Virus record (IMG/VR): IMGVR_UViG_3300038967_000018
Location: 1 to 27,957 of that record
DNA length: 27,957 nt
Strand: one strand, 5' to 3'
From: a virus
This document shows, piece after piece, positions 13,353 to 20,379 of the stretch (the first letter of the stretch is position 1; the number at the start of each line of letters is the position of its first letter). The notes under the pieces were generated by a model. That model worked only from the letters and a program-made list of their open reading frames with translations. It ran no database searches and was not told where the DNA came from. Both the position numbers and the translations under genes were made by a program.

Positions 13353-13600
13353 CGCCGCCGGCGAACGTTCCGGCCACGCGTTGGAATTGCATCTGCCACC
13401 CAGGCCTGCAGTACAGGCGCCCGCACTTCACCTGCCTGGCATTCTGTCGAATCAAGAGAGTCGCCCAGGGAGAGCTCCCCTCACTTATCCTCGTCAGCCG
13501 ATATCGCATGTACATCCACCTGGGGCGGCCGCATGCCAAAGCCAAGGACTGGTTGCTTCGGAAATTCGTGTTCCCGGTCGCTGAGTGGTTAGCAAATTGA
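13205..13600 (+). CDS. Probable head-closure-position protein, unknown family
   Basis: This 131-aa protein lies between adaptor and tail terminator, where the head-closure protein is usually encoded, so that role is inferred from order only. The convincing coding part starts at about residue 22 ('GRLIPFDQFGPHALIMRDVL'), followed by a Cys-rich segment ('WNCICHPG...FTCLAFC') that could bind zinc, which is unusual for a neck protein. GGAGAG at 13196-13201 supports TTG 13205 or GTG 13208. The first 20 residues may not be authentic, because the overlapping frame at 13158 looks better there. The stop overlaps the next TTG (TTGA). Confidence 0.55.
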   Translation: MVFLLRQNLPDGSSVQPSPSQGRLIPFDQFGPHALIMRDVLDGSLCMQMTPPANVPATRWNCICHPGLQYRRPHFTCLAFCRIKRVAQGELPSLILVSRYRMYIHLGRPHAKAKDWLLRKFVFPVAEWLAN

Positions 13601-14058
13601 CTTCTGCACCTCGAGAGGATGTCCGCGCAGCCTTCGTTGCAGTTCTCACAGCCGCGAACCTGGGAGTCACGATCTACAAGGAGTTGCCGTTCGATGGTGC
13701 GGACACTCGAAGCATCTACCTCACCATAGTTTCAGGGACCAGCAAGAGCCCTGGCGCTGGCATGCGCGGCGGACCTGCAACCGCGCCGGGTGGCCTGGCG
13801 GTCATGAACATGTACCATTTGCAAATCGACATCAACTATGATGATAAGGCGGGGTGCGGGCAACTGGCCGACAAGGTTGAGCAGGCCGTCTGGGAAGCCC
13901 ACGACGACCTACGAGACAACCACGATATTCACGGGCTACAGAAGATCCTTGACGTCGACACGTTACCGTTAGGTGCCAGCGTTCGACTTCCCGTTCTCAC
14001 TCGAGAAGCCAGGGTGATTCAAGATTTCATGTTCTGGACGTACAGGCAGCTGACGTAG
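13597..14058 (+). CDS. Candidate tail terminator / neck protein
   Basis: The 153-aa protein shows an opening helix 'VRAAFVAVLTAANLGVTIY', central strands ('SIYLTIVSGTSKSPG', 'MYHLQIDINYDD'), a helix 'LADKVEQAVWEAHDDLR' and closing strands. This alpha-beta layout matches tail terminator/tail completion proteins (lambda gpU/SPP1 gp17-like), which cap the tail tube and join it to the head. It agrees with position before tube genes. TTG 13597 is chosen because it overlaps the previous stop (TTGA) with GAGTGG just upstream; GTG 13585 is possible. Confidence 0.55.
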   Translation: MTSAPREDVRAAFVAVLTAANLGVTIYKELPFDGADTRSIYLTIVSGTSKSPGAGMRGGPATAPGGLAVMNMYHLQIDINYDDKAGCGQLADKVEQAVWEAHDDLRDNHDIHGLQKILDVDTLPLGASVRLPVLTREARVIQDFMFWTYRQLT

Positions 14059-14060
14059 CC

Positions 14061-14522
14061 ATGGGCGAGTTTGTTCGGCGCATGAAGTCGGCGCTGAAGC
14101 AGTTTGGGTTCCTGGTACTGATCGTCCTGGTGTTCTTGGCGTTCTACGGGGCGTTGCCTCAACCGGTGTTCACTGAACAGGCAACGGCAACGCAAAGCCC
14201 CATCTACGTGTACGAGATGGTTTCCGGTAAGACCGTCTATTACCGCTTCATCACCGTGGAGCTCGAGCGGCCCGCGAAAGGGATGCAGGCCACCGTTTCC
14301 ACGTGGTTCTGGTTGCACGTTTCCATTCATATCCTAGTCAACGGGACCGAGGTCGCGCAGGTCAATACGGGGGACAGTGGCAGCGCGAACTTCTACACTC
14401 CCTTCCCGGAACCGTTGAGCTCCTTCACCGTTGAGGTCTGGGCGCACAACATGCTTCCACTCCCAGATGATTTCCACGCAAACATCGTACTCTTCGACAA
14501 TGTCCAGCCAGTGTCGGGTTGA
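14061..14522 (+). CDS. Membrane-anchored extracellular beta protein
   Basis: The 153-aa protein has a basic N-terminus, one membrane helix (about residues 15-35, 'FGFLVLIVLVFLAFYGAL') and an external beta domain with 'YVYEMVSGKTVYYRFITVEL', 'SIHILVNGTEV' and 'SSFTVEVWAHNML'. It resembles a single immunoglobulin-like or jelly-roll domain; I do not recognise a family. A membrane protein between neck genes is not part of a standard siphovirus neck. It could be an egress, exclusion or envelope-contact factor. The stop overlaps the next start (TTGATG). Confidence 0.6.
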   Translation: MGEFVRRMKSALKQFGFLVLIVLVFLAFYGALPQPVFTEQATATQSPIYVYEMVSGKTVYYRFITVELERPAKGMQATVSTWFWLHVSIHILVNGTEVAQVNTGDSGSANFYTPFPEPLSSFTVEVWAHNMLPLPDDFHANIVLFDNVQPVSG

Positions 14523-14716
14523 TGAAATGCGTAATCATTCCACCCCAGAGGGCGCTTACCTGTCCAATTTGCGAGGCGGAAGGAAAACCGCGCCTTCAGT
14601 GCATGGTGGAGGATAGCGCAACACTCGCGTTGCATCTACGACTCTTTCATGGATTGGGTTTTCCTGACAAAGGGCAGGAGTTGACCAGCGTTTGCTTGAG
14701 CTTCCCAAGGCGTTGA
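14519..14716 (+). CDS. C2H2 zinc-finger-like protein, 65 aa
   Basis: A 'CPIC' knuckle (about residues 15-18) is followed by about 25 residues and then 'LALHLRLFH', giving C2H2 ligands with a longer-than-usual centre. Small C2H2 proteins are common in archaeal viruses and bind DNA or protein. The TTG/ATG start (14519 or 14522) overlaps the previous stop. The 3' end overlaps the next gene by 25 bases in another frame. Confidence 0.5.
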   Translation: MMKCVIIPPQRALTCPICEAEGKPRLQCMVEDSATLALHLRLFHGLGFPDKGQELTSVCLSFPRR

Positions 14717-14913
14717 ACGCTGATTGGGCGCCGTTCACCTGGCATTTCTACCAGGCCCAGGACGGAAAGCCAACAGTGTTCATCAACGATGGGAACGACT
14801 TGCTCTCCCTGGCCAAGTACGTGATTGAAGCTGACGGATCCGTGCAGCCAAGCGTACTCTGCCCAACATGTGGCTTCCACGACGACGTCAAACTCAGGGA
14901 CTGGGAAAAATGA
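14692..14913 (+). CDS. Hypothetical protein with C-terminal CPTC, 73 aa
   Basis: Begins at TTG 14692 (poor ribosome site) inside the end of the previous gene. It has an alpha-beta pattern ('WHFYQAQDGKPTVFINDG', 'LAKYVIEADGSV') and ends with 'LCPTCGFHDD', half of a zinc site. The frame is open back to 14668, so a -1 link to the zinc-finger gene is conceivable. The stop overlaps the next ATG. Function unknown. Confidence 0.5.
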   Translation: MLELPKALNADWAPFTWHFYQAQDGKPTVFINDGNDLLSLAKYVIEADGSVQPSVLCPTCGFHDDVKLRDWEK

Positions 14914-15011
14914 TGCATTCCTGTTTGCGTGGTTGCGTGGGCCTTGTCACAGCCGACGATGTTTTGCGGCATGTTCTGTTGACTGGGCACATAGTTGTCA
15001 GCTCAAGTTGA
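14910..15011 (+). CDS. Possible 33-residue Cys/His peptide
   Basis: ATG ATG at 14910-14915 overlaps the preceding TGA. The peptide contains CxxxC and two histidines further on ('CLRGC...RHVLLTGH'), which might complete a zinc site with the CPTC of the upstream protein if the two were joined. Otherwise it is a short frame supported only by overlap. Confidence 0.3.
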   Translation: MMHSCLRGCVGLVTADDVLRHVLLTGHIVVSSS

Positions 15012-15027
15012 GAGAGGCGCCCCATAG

Positions 15028-15381
15028 ATGAGTTACAGTATTCAGATCGTGTCGGACACGGTGACGCCGAAACTCCTTGCCGCTGTGCGGTTGATGGCGA
15101 AGGGGATCGCGGACGGTTTAGAAGATGTCGGCGGTCAGATGGAGGGCAGGGCCACGCAGGTAGTCCCGGTGCGAACCGGTTTCCTGCGAAGCACTATCTA
15201 CCACCGGGTGGATCGTGGCGCCCTCACTTTGGAGTTAGGCGCCACCGCAGACTACGCGCTATACGTGGAAATGGGGACTCGGCGGATGGCTGCGGAACCA
15301 TACATTCGCCCAGCATGGGATGCACACCAAGACCAACTCCTTCAGGCCTTGGTACTCGGCATCATGTCGGCCTTCCAGTAG
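15028..15381 (+). CDS. HK97 gp10-like tail completion/neck protein
   Basis: The 117-aa protein shows the hallmarks of the HK97 gp10 family: an N-terminal helix, then 'VPVRTGFLRSTI' (about 46-57), a strand, 'YALYVEMGTRRM' (about 76-87) and 'PYIRPAWDAH' (about 91-100). Members sit at the head-tail joint or are involved in tail completion. A family match by motif order is clear even though the overall sequence is short. AGAGAGG lies about 10 bases before ATG 15028. A 173-base gap follows before the tube gene. Confidence 0.78.
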   Translation: MSYSIQIVSDTVTPKLLAAVRLMAKGIADGLEDVGGQMEGRATQVVPVRTGFLRSTIYHRVDRGALTLELGATADYALYVEMGTRRMAAEPYIRPAWDAHQDQLLQALVLGIMSAFQ

Positions 15382-15554
15382 TTTTGCCTCGCAGAAAGTT
15401 CAATACATCTATAATCTGCCACCTAGCCCACGAAATGAATACTTGAAGCCTACCTATCATAGATTCTTTCAGGCTAGTCATAGACTTCCAGTTCGATGAG
15501 TTCGTGGAGTTTCAATAATTTTTCGGTCACAGTCTCATTGAGACCTGACGGAGC
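15382..15554 (+). promoter_or_regulatory. Structured gap upstream of the tail tube gene
   Basis: No convincing gene. CCACGAA (15428-15434) can pair with TTCGTGG (15501-15507), enclosing AGCCT/AGGCT (15447-15451 with 15471-15475); a hairpin GTCTC-ATT-GAGAC follows at 15532-15544, just before the GTG. CTATAAT near 15409 is a possible TATA box. The gap may hold a promoter and leader for the abundant tube protein. Confidence 0.35.
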
Positions 15555-16013
15555 GTGAAAATTGAAATGAAATACGATGGAGATGAAGTCGTAGTCGGTA
15601 TTGGGATATCGTCAGCAGCCGCAACGTCCGCCTTAACCAAAGCCCCCATAACTAACCTGGAGAGCATCACCTACAAGGTCGACCAAAGCGTCGCAGAAGT
15701 AGCGAAGGGCATCGGCTCTCGACTCACGGAAGTCTACGAGCACCTCATCAAATACACTGGAACAATTACCCGTTGGGTCGACGAGACCGTGGTGGTATCG
15801 GGCGGCACGGGTTCACTAGCAACGAACGTAGGAGCCTTTTCTGGTGACGTGCCTTTGACGCCGCTTTACGTGGCAATCAAGAACTTGACAACGGCCACGG
15901 TGATCACGCTGTGCGGTTGCATCGGCCTCTACAGCGAGGACCTCAAGAGCCCTGACGGGTTCCTGATGGAAACCTGGGACTTCAAGTTCTCCTCGATAAC
16001 CAGGACCCCGTAG
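15555..16013 (+). CDS. Major tail tube protein
   Basis: The 152-aa protein is placed after the neck genes and before the frameshifted chaperone, the position of the hexameric tube subunit in siphoviruses. It opens with a strand 'KYDGDEVVVGIGI', has a helix 'VDQSVAEVAKGIGSRLTEVY' and ends with strands containing 'METWDFKFSS', a typical last strand of tube proteins. GTG 15555 is used; ATG 15567 is also possible. The family is inferred from order and from the beta-helix-beta pattern. Confidence 0.65.
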   Translation: MKIEMKYDGDEVVVGIGISSAAATSALTKAPITNLESITYKVDQSVAEVAKGIGSRLTEVYEHLIKYTGTITRWVDETVVVSGGTGSLATNVGAFSGDVPLTPLYVAIKNLTTATVITLCGCIGLYSEDLKSPDGFLMETWDFKFSSITRTP

Positions 16014-16051
16014 GCCTTTTCGTAGGCCTTCAAGATTGGAGAGATGGAGAT

Positions 16052-16366
16052 ATGGAGAAAACTACCTTAGCGAAAGCAGACGTCAAGCCCCCCAACACTT
16101 TTTCTTCCGACGCAATTCCGCCTAGCGGTAGCCCCGACCTCAACTTCCTCGTCAGCTTCGGCGCCGTGATCAGCTGCAGGCTTGGGGATGTGGAACGGAT
16201 CCGCACCAGGATCCAGGAGTCTGGTGGCCGAATAGTGTTCCAGACTGTCAGCAACGGTCCCCTCTTCTTGCTGCGTGCTGGCCAGGTGGAGAGAGCCCTT
16301 CAAGGTGACCTCAGCGCACTCGCTGAGATTCACATCAGGAAAACTAGAAGGAGTGATAAGATTTGA
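16052..16366 (+). CDS. Hypothetical small tail-region protein, 104 aa
   Basis: The product starts with a polar Pro-rich stretch, followed by an alpha-beta segment ('VISCRLGDVERIRTRI', 'RIVFQTVSNGPLFLLRAGQV', 'LSALAEIHI'). It is unrecognised. GGAGAT just upstream of ATG 16052 and a TTGA overlap with the chaperone gene show it is part of the tail operon. It may be a minor tail protein or an additional chaperone. Confidence 0.55.
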   Translation: MEKTTLAKADVKPPNTFSSDAIPPSGSPDLNFLVSFGAVISCRLGDVERIRTRIQESGGRIVFQTVSNGPLFLLRAGQVERALQGDLSALAEIHIRKTRRSDKI

Positions 16367-16737
16367 GTCAAGAAAGAAGAGAGGCAATCCTAGCAGCTCG
16401 GGAAGCGAACAAGAAACTAGCTGAGCTCATCACGAAGGGCACCAGTTACCATGAGCCCGTCGAAGTGAAAGGCATAGACAACGAACTGCACAAGTTCGAA
16501 GTCTCGCCCATGTCCGACGCAGACCTGTCCGAACTCCTGGAGTCAACGAACGTGGACTTGAAGGATATCGGCAACAAGGACAAGATGGCGTCGAACTTGC
16601 AGTTCCTTCAGAAAGGCGCCGCCATCGTTACCGGCGTCCCAGATGTGGCCAAGGCACTGATGCCCATGGAGTCCCTGAAGTTGATTTTGAAAAGCTTCGA
16701 GCTCAGCGGCCTGACTGGGATCCCAAAACCCGCGTAG
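16363..16737 (+). CDS. Tail assembly chaperone, short form (G)
   Basis: The 124-aa protein is helical and acidic-basic mixed, with 'KFEVSPMSDADLSELLE' and 'FLQKGAAIVTGVPDVAKALM'. It is unlike known sequences at first sight, but position (between tube and tape measure) and the slippery site at its 3' end identify it as the gpG-type chaperone that coats the tape measure during tail assembly. TTG 16363 overlaps the previous stop. Most ribosomes would end at TAG 16735-16737; the others shift to make the GT fusion. Confidence 0.75.
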   Translation: MSQERREAILAAREANKKLAELITKGTSYHEPVEVKGIDNELHKFEVSPMSDADLSELLESTNVDLKDIGNKDKMASNLQFLQKGAAIVTGVPDVAKALMPMESLKLILKSFELSGLTGIPKPA

Positions 16738-16889
16738 GTTCATTCGCAGAGGGATCCGTCTACTCGGCCCCTCTCGAGGTCCTAGTTTCAGGGTTCGGTT
16801 ACCGGCTAACCGACCGTATGGACGAGCTCACCCCCCTGCAACGCCTGTGGCTGCTTCAGATTTGGAAGAAACAACATCCACGAAAGTGA
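16363..16889 (+). CDS. Tail assembly chaperone GT, -1 frameshift product
   Basis: A -1 shift on CCCAAAA at 16722-16728 takes ribosomes past TAG 16737 into a frame that stays open to TGA 16887-16889. It adds about 54 residues, including 'GYRLTDRMDELTPLQRLWLL' and 'KKQHPRK'. The added part behaves like a gpT domain (recruits tube subunits). It abuts the end of the minus-strand RHH gene (TGA then TTA, no spacing), and its 'MDELTP' segment recurs at 17047-17063, so its present C-terminus probably differs from the original one. Confidence 0.7.
16722..16728 (+). promoter_or_regulatory. Slippery heptamer C CCA AAA
   Basis: In the zero frame the codons are ATC CCA AAA CCC GCG TAG. X XXY YYZ with X=C, Y=A, Z=A allows re-pairing of both tRNAs one base back (CCA to CCC, AAA to AAA). 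AGAGGG (16748-16753) can pair with CCCTCT (16769-16774) as a downstream stem, although its 19-base spacing is longer than usual. Confidence 0.75.
16812..16860 (+). repeat. Left copy of duplicated gpT segment
   Basis: Contains ATGGACGAGCTCACCCC (16818-16834) and then CTGTGGCTGCTT. The same order recurs at 17040-17090 with changes. The two copies, 229 bases apart, bracket the minus-strand RHH gene. Confidence 0.65.
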
Positions 16890-17048
16890 TTAGAGCTCGC
16901 CTTCGCCTATCTCGACCAAATATAGAAGGAAACTTTCGAGGCTTTCGCTTCTTCTTCTCTGTTCCGGGTTTTCGGCTTCTGCGTTCAGTTTCCTTTCCCG
17001 TTCTATTTCAATCAACAGATTCTCAGGAATATCGACTGTAACACGCAT
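16890..17048 (-). CDS. Ribbon-helix-helix (CopG/Arc-like) regulator, 52 aa
   Basis: The minus-strand frame from ATG 17048 to TAA encodes 'MRVTVDIPENLLIEIERERK', the classic strand-plus-first-helix of an RHH DNA-binding protein. A charged stretch with 'EQRRRSESLESFLLYLVEIG' follows as second helix. It would bind operator DNA as a dimer. AAGGAGTG lies nine bases before the ATG and a T-rich TTTTTATT box about 50 bases upstream, so it has its own signals. It sits alone against the direction of all tail genes, between two copies of a gpT segment, and its ATG overlaps the start of the right copy. Probably an acquired regulator or an autoregulated cassette gene. Confidence 0.72.
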   Translation of the reverse strand: MRVTVDIPENLLIEIERERKLNAEAENPEQRRRSESLESFLLYLVEIGEGEL

Positions 17049-17090
17049 GGACGAGCTCACTCCTTGAACCCTTCTGAACTGTGGCTTTTG
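17040..17090 (+). repeat. Right copy of duplicated gpT segment
   Basis: ATGGACGAGCTCACTCC at 17047-17063 followed by CTGTGGCTTTT matches 16812-16860. A one-base loss after CTCACTCC (CCTTGAAC where CCTTTGAAC would keep the frame) separates 'MDELTP' from the next part. Confidence 0.65.
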
Positions 17091-17123
17091 ACGAATAAAA
17101 ATGCGATAGGTGATTTGGTTTGA
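17064..17123 (+). pseudogene. Remnant C-terminus of the original gpT
   Basis: In the frame of the GT extension, 17064-17123 reads 'LNPSELWLLTNKNAIGDLV' and stops at TGA 17121-17123, overlapping the tape measure start (TTGA). It parallels 'LQRLWLLQIWKKQHPRK' of the left copy. The perfect coupling to the tape measure suggests this is the ancestral end of gpT, now cut off by the RHH insertion. Confidence 0.5.
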
Positions 17124-20100
17124 GTACGAACATCGGCAGCATAGTCATGACCATCAAGGCCATCGACGAGGCCTCTGATGTGATGGGAAAAGTTTCTGCT
17201 GCGATGGGCCTAATTGGTTCGACGCTCGAGACACTGGGTCCAGGCTTCTCGAACCTTGGCCAGGTGATCCAGGGCTTTGCCGTGGGTGGCCCGACTGGTG
17301 CGGCGATCGTAGGTCTCGGTGAAATCGTCAAGGGTATGCAGGATAGCGTCGGGGCTGCAGCGACCCTTCAATCAGCGTGGGTTGGCGTGCAAAGCGTCAT
17401 GCAGTTGACCGGCGCCGCATGGGACACTATGAAAGGGAAGATTGACGCCGTTGTCGAATCATTACGAACAACCACCACCTTCAGCGACACGCAACTGATC
17501 GGCGCCTTCCAACAATTAGTAACCTACGGGATGACCGCGTCCCAAGCCATGGATGCCCTCGGCGCAGCAGCTGAGTTGGCGGCTGCCAAGCACATTGACC
17601 TCACCACCGCAGCCACCGCCCTCGGCAAAGCCTTCGGCGGCAACGACATGCTGCTCGTCAGATACGGGGTTGACGTGTCCACCGTATCGAAACTTGTTTC
17701 GTTAGGCACTGAAGCCATCAAAGAAATGGGCGTGAATCTTGAGAGCGCTGGGACAACGCAACTTTCCGCTTTCTCAGCTGCAGTGACAGCGGCAGGCTTG
17801 AGCCTTACAGACGCGAACGGGAAGCTGCTTACCCACGCAGCAATTCTGAAAGAGATAACGGACGCGTGGAAGTCGGGTTCTATTGACGCTGACCAACTGT
17901 CAACGATCGTGGGCGCTCTCGGCATCACCTTCCAGGGCAGCAAAGCCTTGGCCATGGACTACTCGAATGTGCTTACCCAGGTGAACACGCAATATGGAGG
18001 TGCTGCCCAAGCTCAAGCGACCACCTACGCCGGCCTCCAGGAGCGCTTATCGAATGCGTTCCAAGAAGTGAGTGAGAAAATTGGCACGATGGTACTTCCA
18101 GCCCTGACGTCCCTCATGACAGGGCTCCTTCCAATCGTTGATGGCTTCAGTAAGGCCGTCGATGCGGTCGAAAGTTGGGTTACAGCGATCGGGAAAATTC
18201 CTGCTGTACAAGGAGCGGTCAGCGCCTTCCAGGGCGTCTGGGATGGCCTCACAAAATCGTTCGACGACGCCTGGAATAAGGTGCAAGGGGACTTCATGCC
18301 GGCACTGAAGGACCTGCAGGATGCTTTCAACCAACTCGCCGCAGCCCTGCAACCCGTATGGGATGCCCTCAACGAGTTGTGGCACGCGATCACCGGGGGC
18401 ACTGGCGACTTCAACCTCTTCCAAGCAGTTCTTGAAGCAATCGTTACTGTGATCAAAGGCCTCGCAGACGGCATCCGCCTAGTCACCCCCGTAATTGCCT
18501 TGTTCGCTCAGGGATTCAAAGACCTAGCCGACATTATCGGGCCGGCTATCACGTGGATTATGACTACCCTCGGCGCTTTCTGGAAATGGTTGACCGACGG
18601 GTTCCAGGCGTTCTATGATTGGCTGGTCGGCCACTCCCTCTGGCAAGATCTATGGAACGCGGTCCTATCCATCCTAGACACCGCTATCACCGGCCTCGTC
18701 GGCAAAGTTACGACCGGCATCTTCGACTGGTTGAAAAACGGATTCACCACAGTCGTTAGCGATATTCAGGGGGCCTGGGGAGGCGTCGTTGCCGCCATCA
18801 CGACACCACTCGACCAGGTGGCCAGCGCAATTCAGACGAAGTTCCCGGCACTCGCTGCCGCGATAACTGCTGGAACGGACATAATGAAAGGCAACTGGGT
18901 CACGGAGCTAGGGGAAATGGCCTCGGCGGTCCCAGGAGTCTTCGGCGAGATCGGTTCCGCCATCTCCACAGCCCTGGAGGGGGCTGCCACTTCACTTGGG
19001 AAAGGGATCATGGACGTCCTCGCTGGCGCCGACAAATCCATCAAGGATTGGTATTCGTCCCTGTCAGCTGGGGACCCGATGAAGGCTCTCGTTGACGCAG
19101 TAGTTGGTGGAGTCAGCGAACTGACCGGTGCTGTTAGCGGAATCCCAAGCGCCCTTGCCCCTGCAGCAGCCGCAGTGAGCACGTCTCTAGCCGGGGTAGG
19201 TACCTCAGCCGCGACCGCCTTGAGTAGTGCGGGCGATACGGTTTCAACAGCGACCAGTGCCATCGCCTCCACGTTGACGACGGCAGCAACCAATTGGACC
19301 ACGCCCATTGCGAACTGGGTTCACTGGTTGGTTGGTGGGTCCATCTGGCCAGAAACCTGGACGCAAGTACAAACCATCACCACAACGAACACGACAGCGA
19401 TCACAACTCTTCTGCAAGCCAGCATGCAAACCTGGACGTCCATCTTTACTGATGGGGTGAAAGGACTCGCGGACATTTGGAATGCGGGACTGCAAACGCT
19501 CATCGCCGCCGCAACGGCCGGCATTACTGTTCTCACCGCGGCCTTCACAACCTTCTACACGACCTTGGACCTGGGACGGACAGAGTGGACTGCTTTCACG
19601 ACTGCCGCCACCGTGGCCCTTGCGAATTTGAAGGCTGCCGTGCCGGTGTTTCTCACCTGGCTTACAACGACCTGGACGACTACGTTCGACACTCTCACGG
19701 CCACGTTCACCGTGCAACTGACTCAAATACAGGACGCAGTGGCCGCGGCTTCGAGCGCGATGGGTGCCGTATGGCAAAGTACGATGAGCGGGATGCTTGC
19801 TACAGCTAACGCGTCCTTGGCGAGTTTGAATGCCGTCGTGGCGTCGTTTCTTTCGGCGCTTGCATCGGCCTGGACGACTTTCAGTTCTCAGATAAGTGCG
19901 ATGGAGAACCTGGTGAAGTCAGGTGGGTCTACTATGCAAATCAGTTGGCAAGCGACCATGAGTGGGATGGTTTCCACAACTCAAGCCGCGCTTCAACTGA
20001 TCTACAATAACATGAACACTCAAGTGAACGCTATCATCGCCCGCCTCCAAGCTGCGAAGCAAGCGATCTCGAGCGGCAGCATCTGGCCGGACATGCTTGC

Positions 20101-20377
20101 AGAAATGGTTGCCCAAACCCACGCGGGTATGGCAGCCATCCAAGGAGAGTTCGCGTCAGGGTTCGAATCCTCAAGCGGCATCATTCCAACCATTCAGGCG
20201 GGAGGCTCCGCTATGACTGCAGCTGCACCAAGCGCTGCGCCGGCAGCCGGGTCGGGAAGCCAAGCCATCACCCTACCAGTCAACGTGTACCTGGACGGGC
20301 AGCAGATCCAAACCTTCCTGGAGAAACGAATCGTTGACACCCTAATTCAGCATGCAGGCCGCAGCAAGCGGGTATAA
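17120..20377 (+). CDS. Tape measure protein
   Basis: At 1085 residues this is the longest gene here and follows the chaperones. It sets tail length and is threaded into the host during DNA delivery. An N-terminal 'TIKAIDEASDVMGKVSAAMG' and a 'FSDTQLIGAFQQLVTYGM'...'ALGKAFGG' core (about 115-180) match the TP901/PhageMin tail tape measure family. The middle is rich in Trp/Ala helices, and the C-terminal part contains near-repeats ('WQSTMSGMLATANASL' and 'WQATMSGMVSTTQAAL'). TTG 17120 has GGTGAT five bases upstream. Using the known proportion of roughly 0.15 nm per residue, the tail would be about 160 nm long. Confidence 0.9.
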   Translation: MSTNIGSIVMTIKAIDEASDVMGKVSAAMGLIGSTLETLGPGFSNLGQVIQGFAVGGPTGAAIVGLGEIVKGMQDSVGAAATLQSAWVGVQSVMQLTGAAWDTMKGKIDAVVESLRTTTTFSDTQLIGAFQQLVTYGMTASQAMDALGAAAELAAAKHIDLTTAATALGKAFGGNDMLLVRYGVDVSTVSKLVSLGTEAIKEMGVNLESAGTTQLSAFSAAVTAAGLSLTDANGKLLTHAAILKEITDAWKSGSIDADQLSTIVGALGITFQGSKALAMDYSNVLTQVNTQYGGAAQAQATTYAGLQERLSNAFQEVSEKIGTMVLPALTSLMTGLLPIVDGFSKAVDAVESWVTAIGKIPAVQGAVSAFQGVWDGLTKSFDDAWNKVQGDFMPALKDLQDAFNQLAAALQPVWDALNELWHAITGGTGDFNLFQAVLEAIVTVIKGLADGIRLVTPVIALFAQGFKDLADIIGPAITWIMTTLGAFWKWLTDGFQAFYDWLVGHSLWQDLWNAVLSILDTAITGLVGKVTTGIFDWLKNGFTTVVSDIQGAWGGVVAAITTPLDQVASAIQTKFPALAAAITAGTDIMKGNWVTELGEMASAVPGVFGEIGSAISTALEGAATSLGKGIMDVLAGADKSIKDWYSSLSAGDPMKALVDAVVGGVSELTGAVSGIPSALAPAAAAVSTSLAGVGTSAATALSSAGDTVSTATSAIASTLTTAATNWTTPIANWVHWLVGGSIWPETWTQVQTITTTNTTAITTLLQASMQTWTSIFTDGVKGLADIWNAGLQTLIAAATAGITVLTAAFTTFYTTLDLGRTEWTAFTTAATVALANLKAAVPVFLTWLTTTWTTTFDTLTATFTVQLTQIQDAVAAASSAMGAVWQSTMSGMLATANASLASLNAVVASFLSALASAWTTFSSQISAMENLVKSGGSTMQISWQATMSGMVSTTQAALQLIYNNMNTQVNAIIARLQAAKQAISSGSIWPDMLAEMVAQTHAGMAAIQGEFASGFESSSGIIPTIQAGGSAMTAAAPSAAPAAGSGSQAITLPVNVYLDGQQIQTFLEKRIVDTLIQHAGRSKRV

Positions 20378-20379
20378 CC

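Noticed and set aside
15474-15530. 18-codon minus-strand frame with a Leu/Glu-rich helix
   Set aside because: Protein-like but very short, GTG start without ribosome site, and it lies within inverted repeats; it could be a remnant of a third reverse insertion but support is too thin.
16847-17041. 64-codon plus-strand frame between chaperone and tape measure
   Set aside because: It is antisense to the RHH gene, which has a family signature and ribosome site; the plus frame has an Arg/Phe-rich shadow composition.
18832-19777. Long minus-strand frames opposite the tape measure
   Set aside because: They mirror the Ala/Thr-rich codon pattern of the tape measure gene, have no motifs and no start signals.
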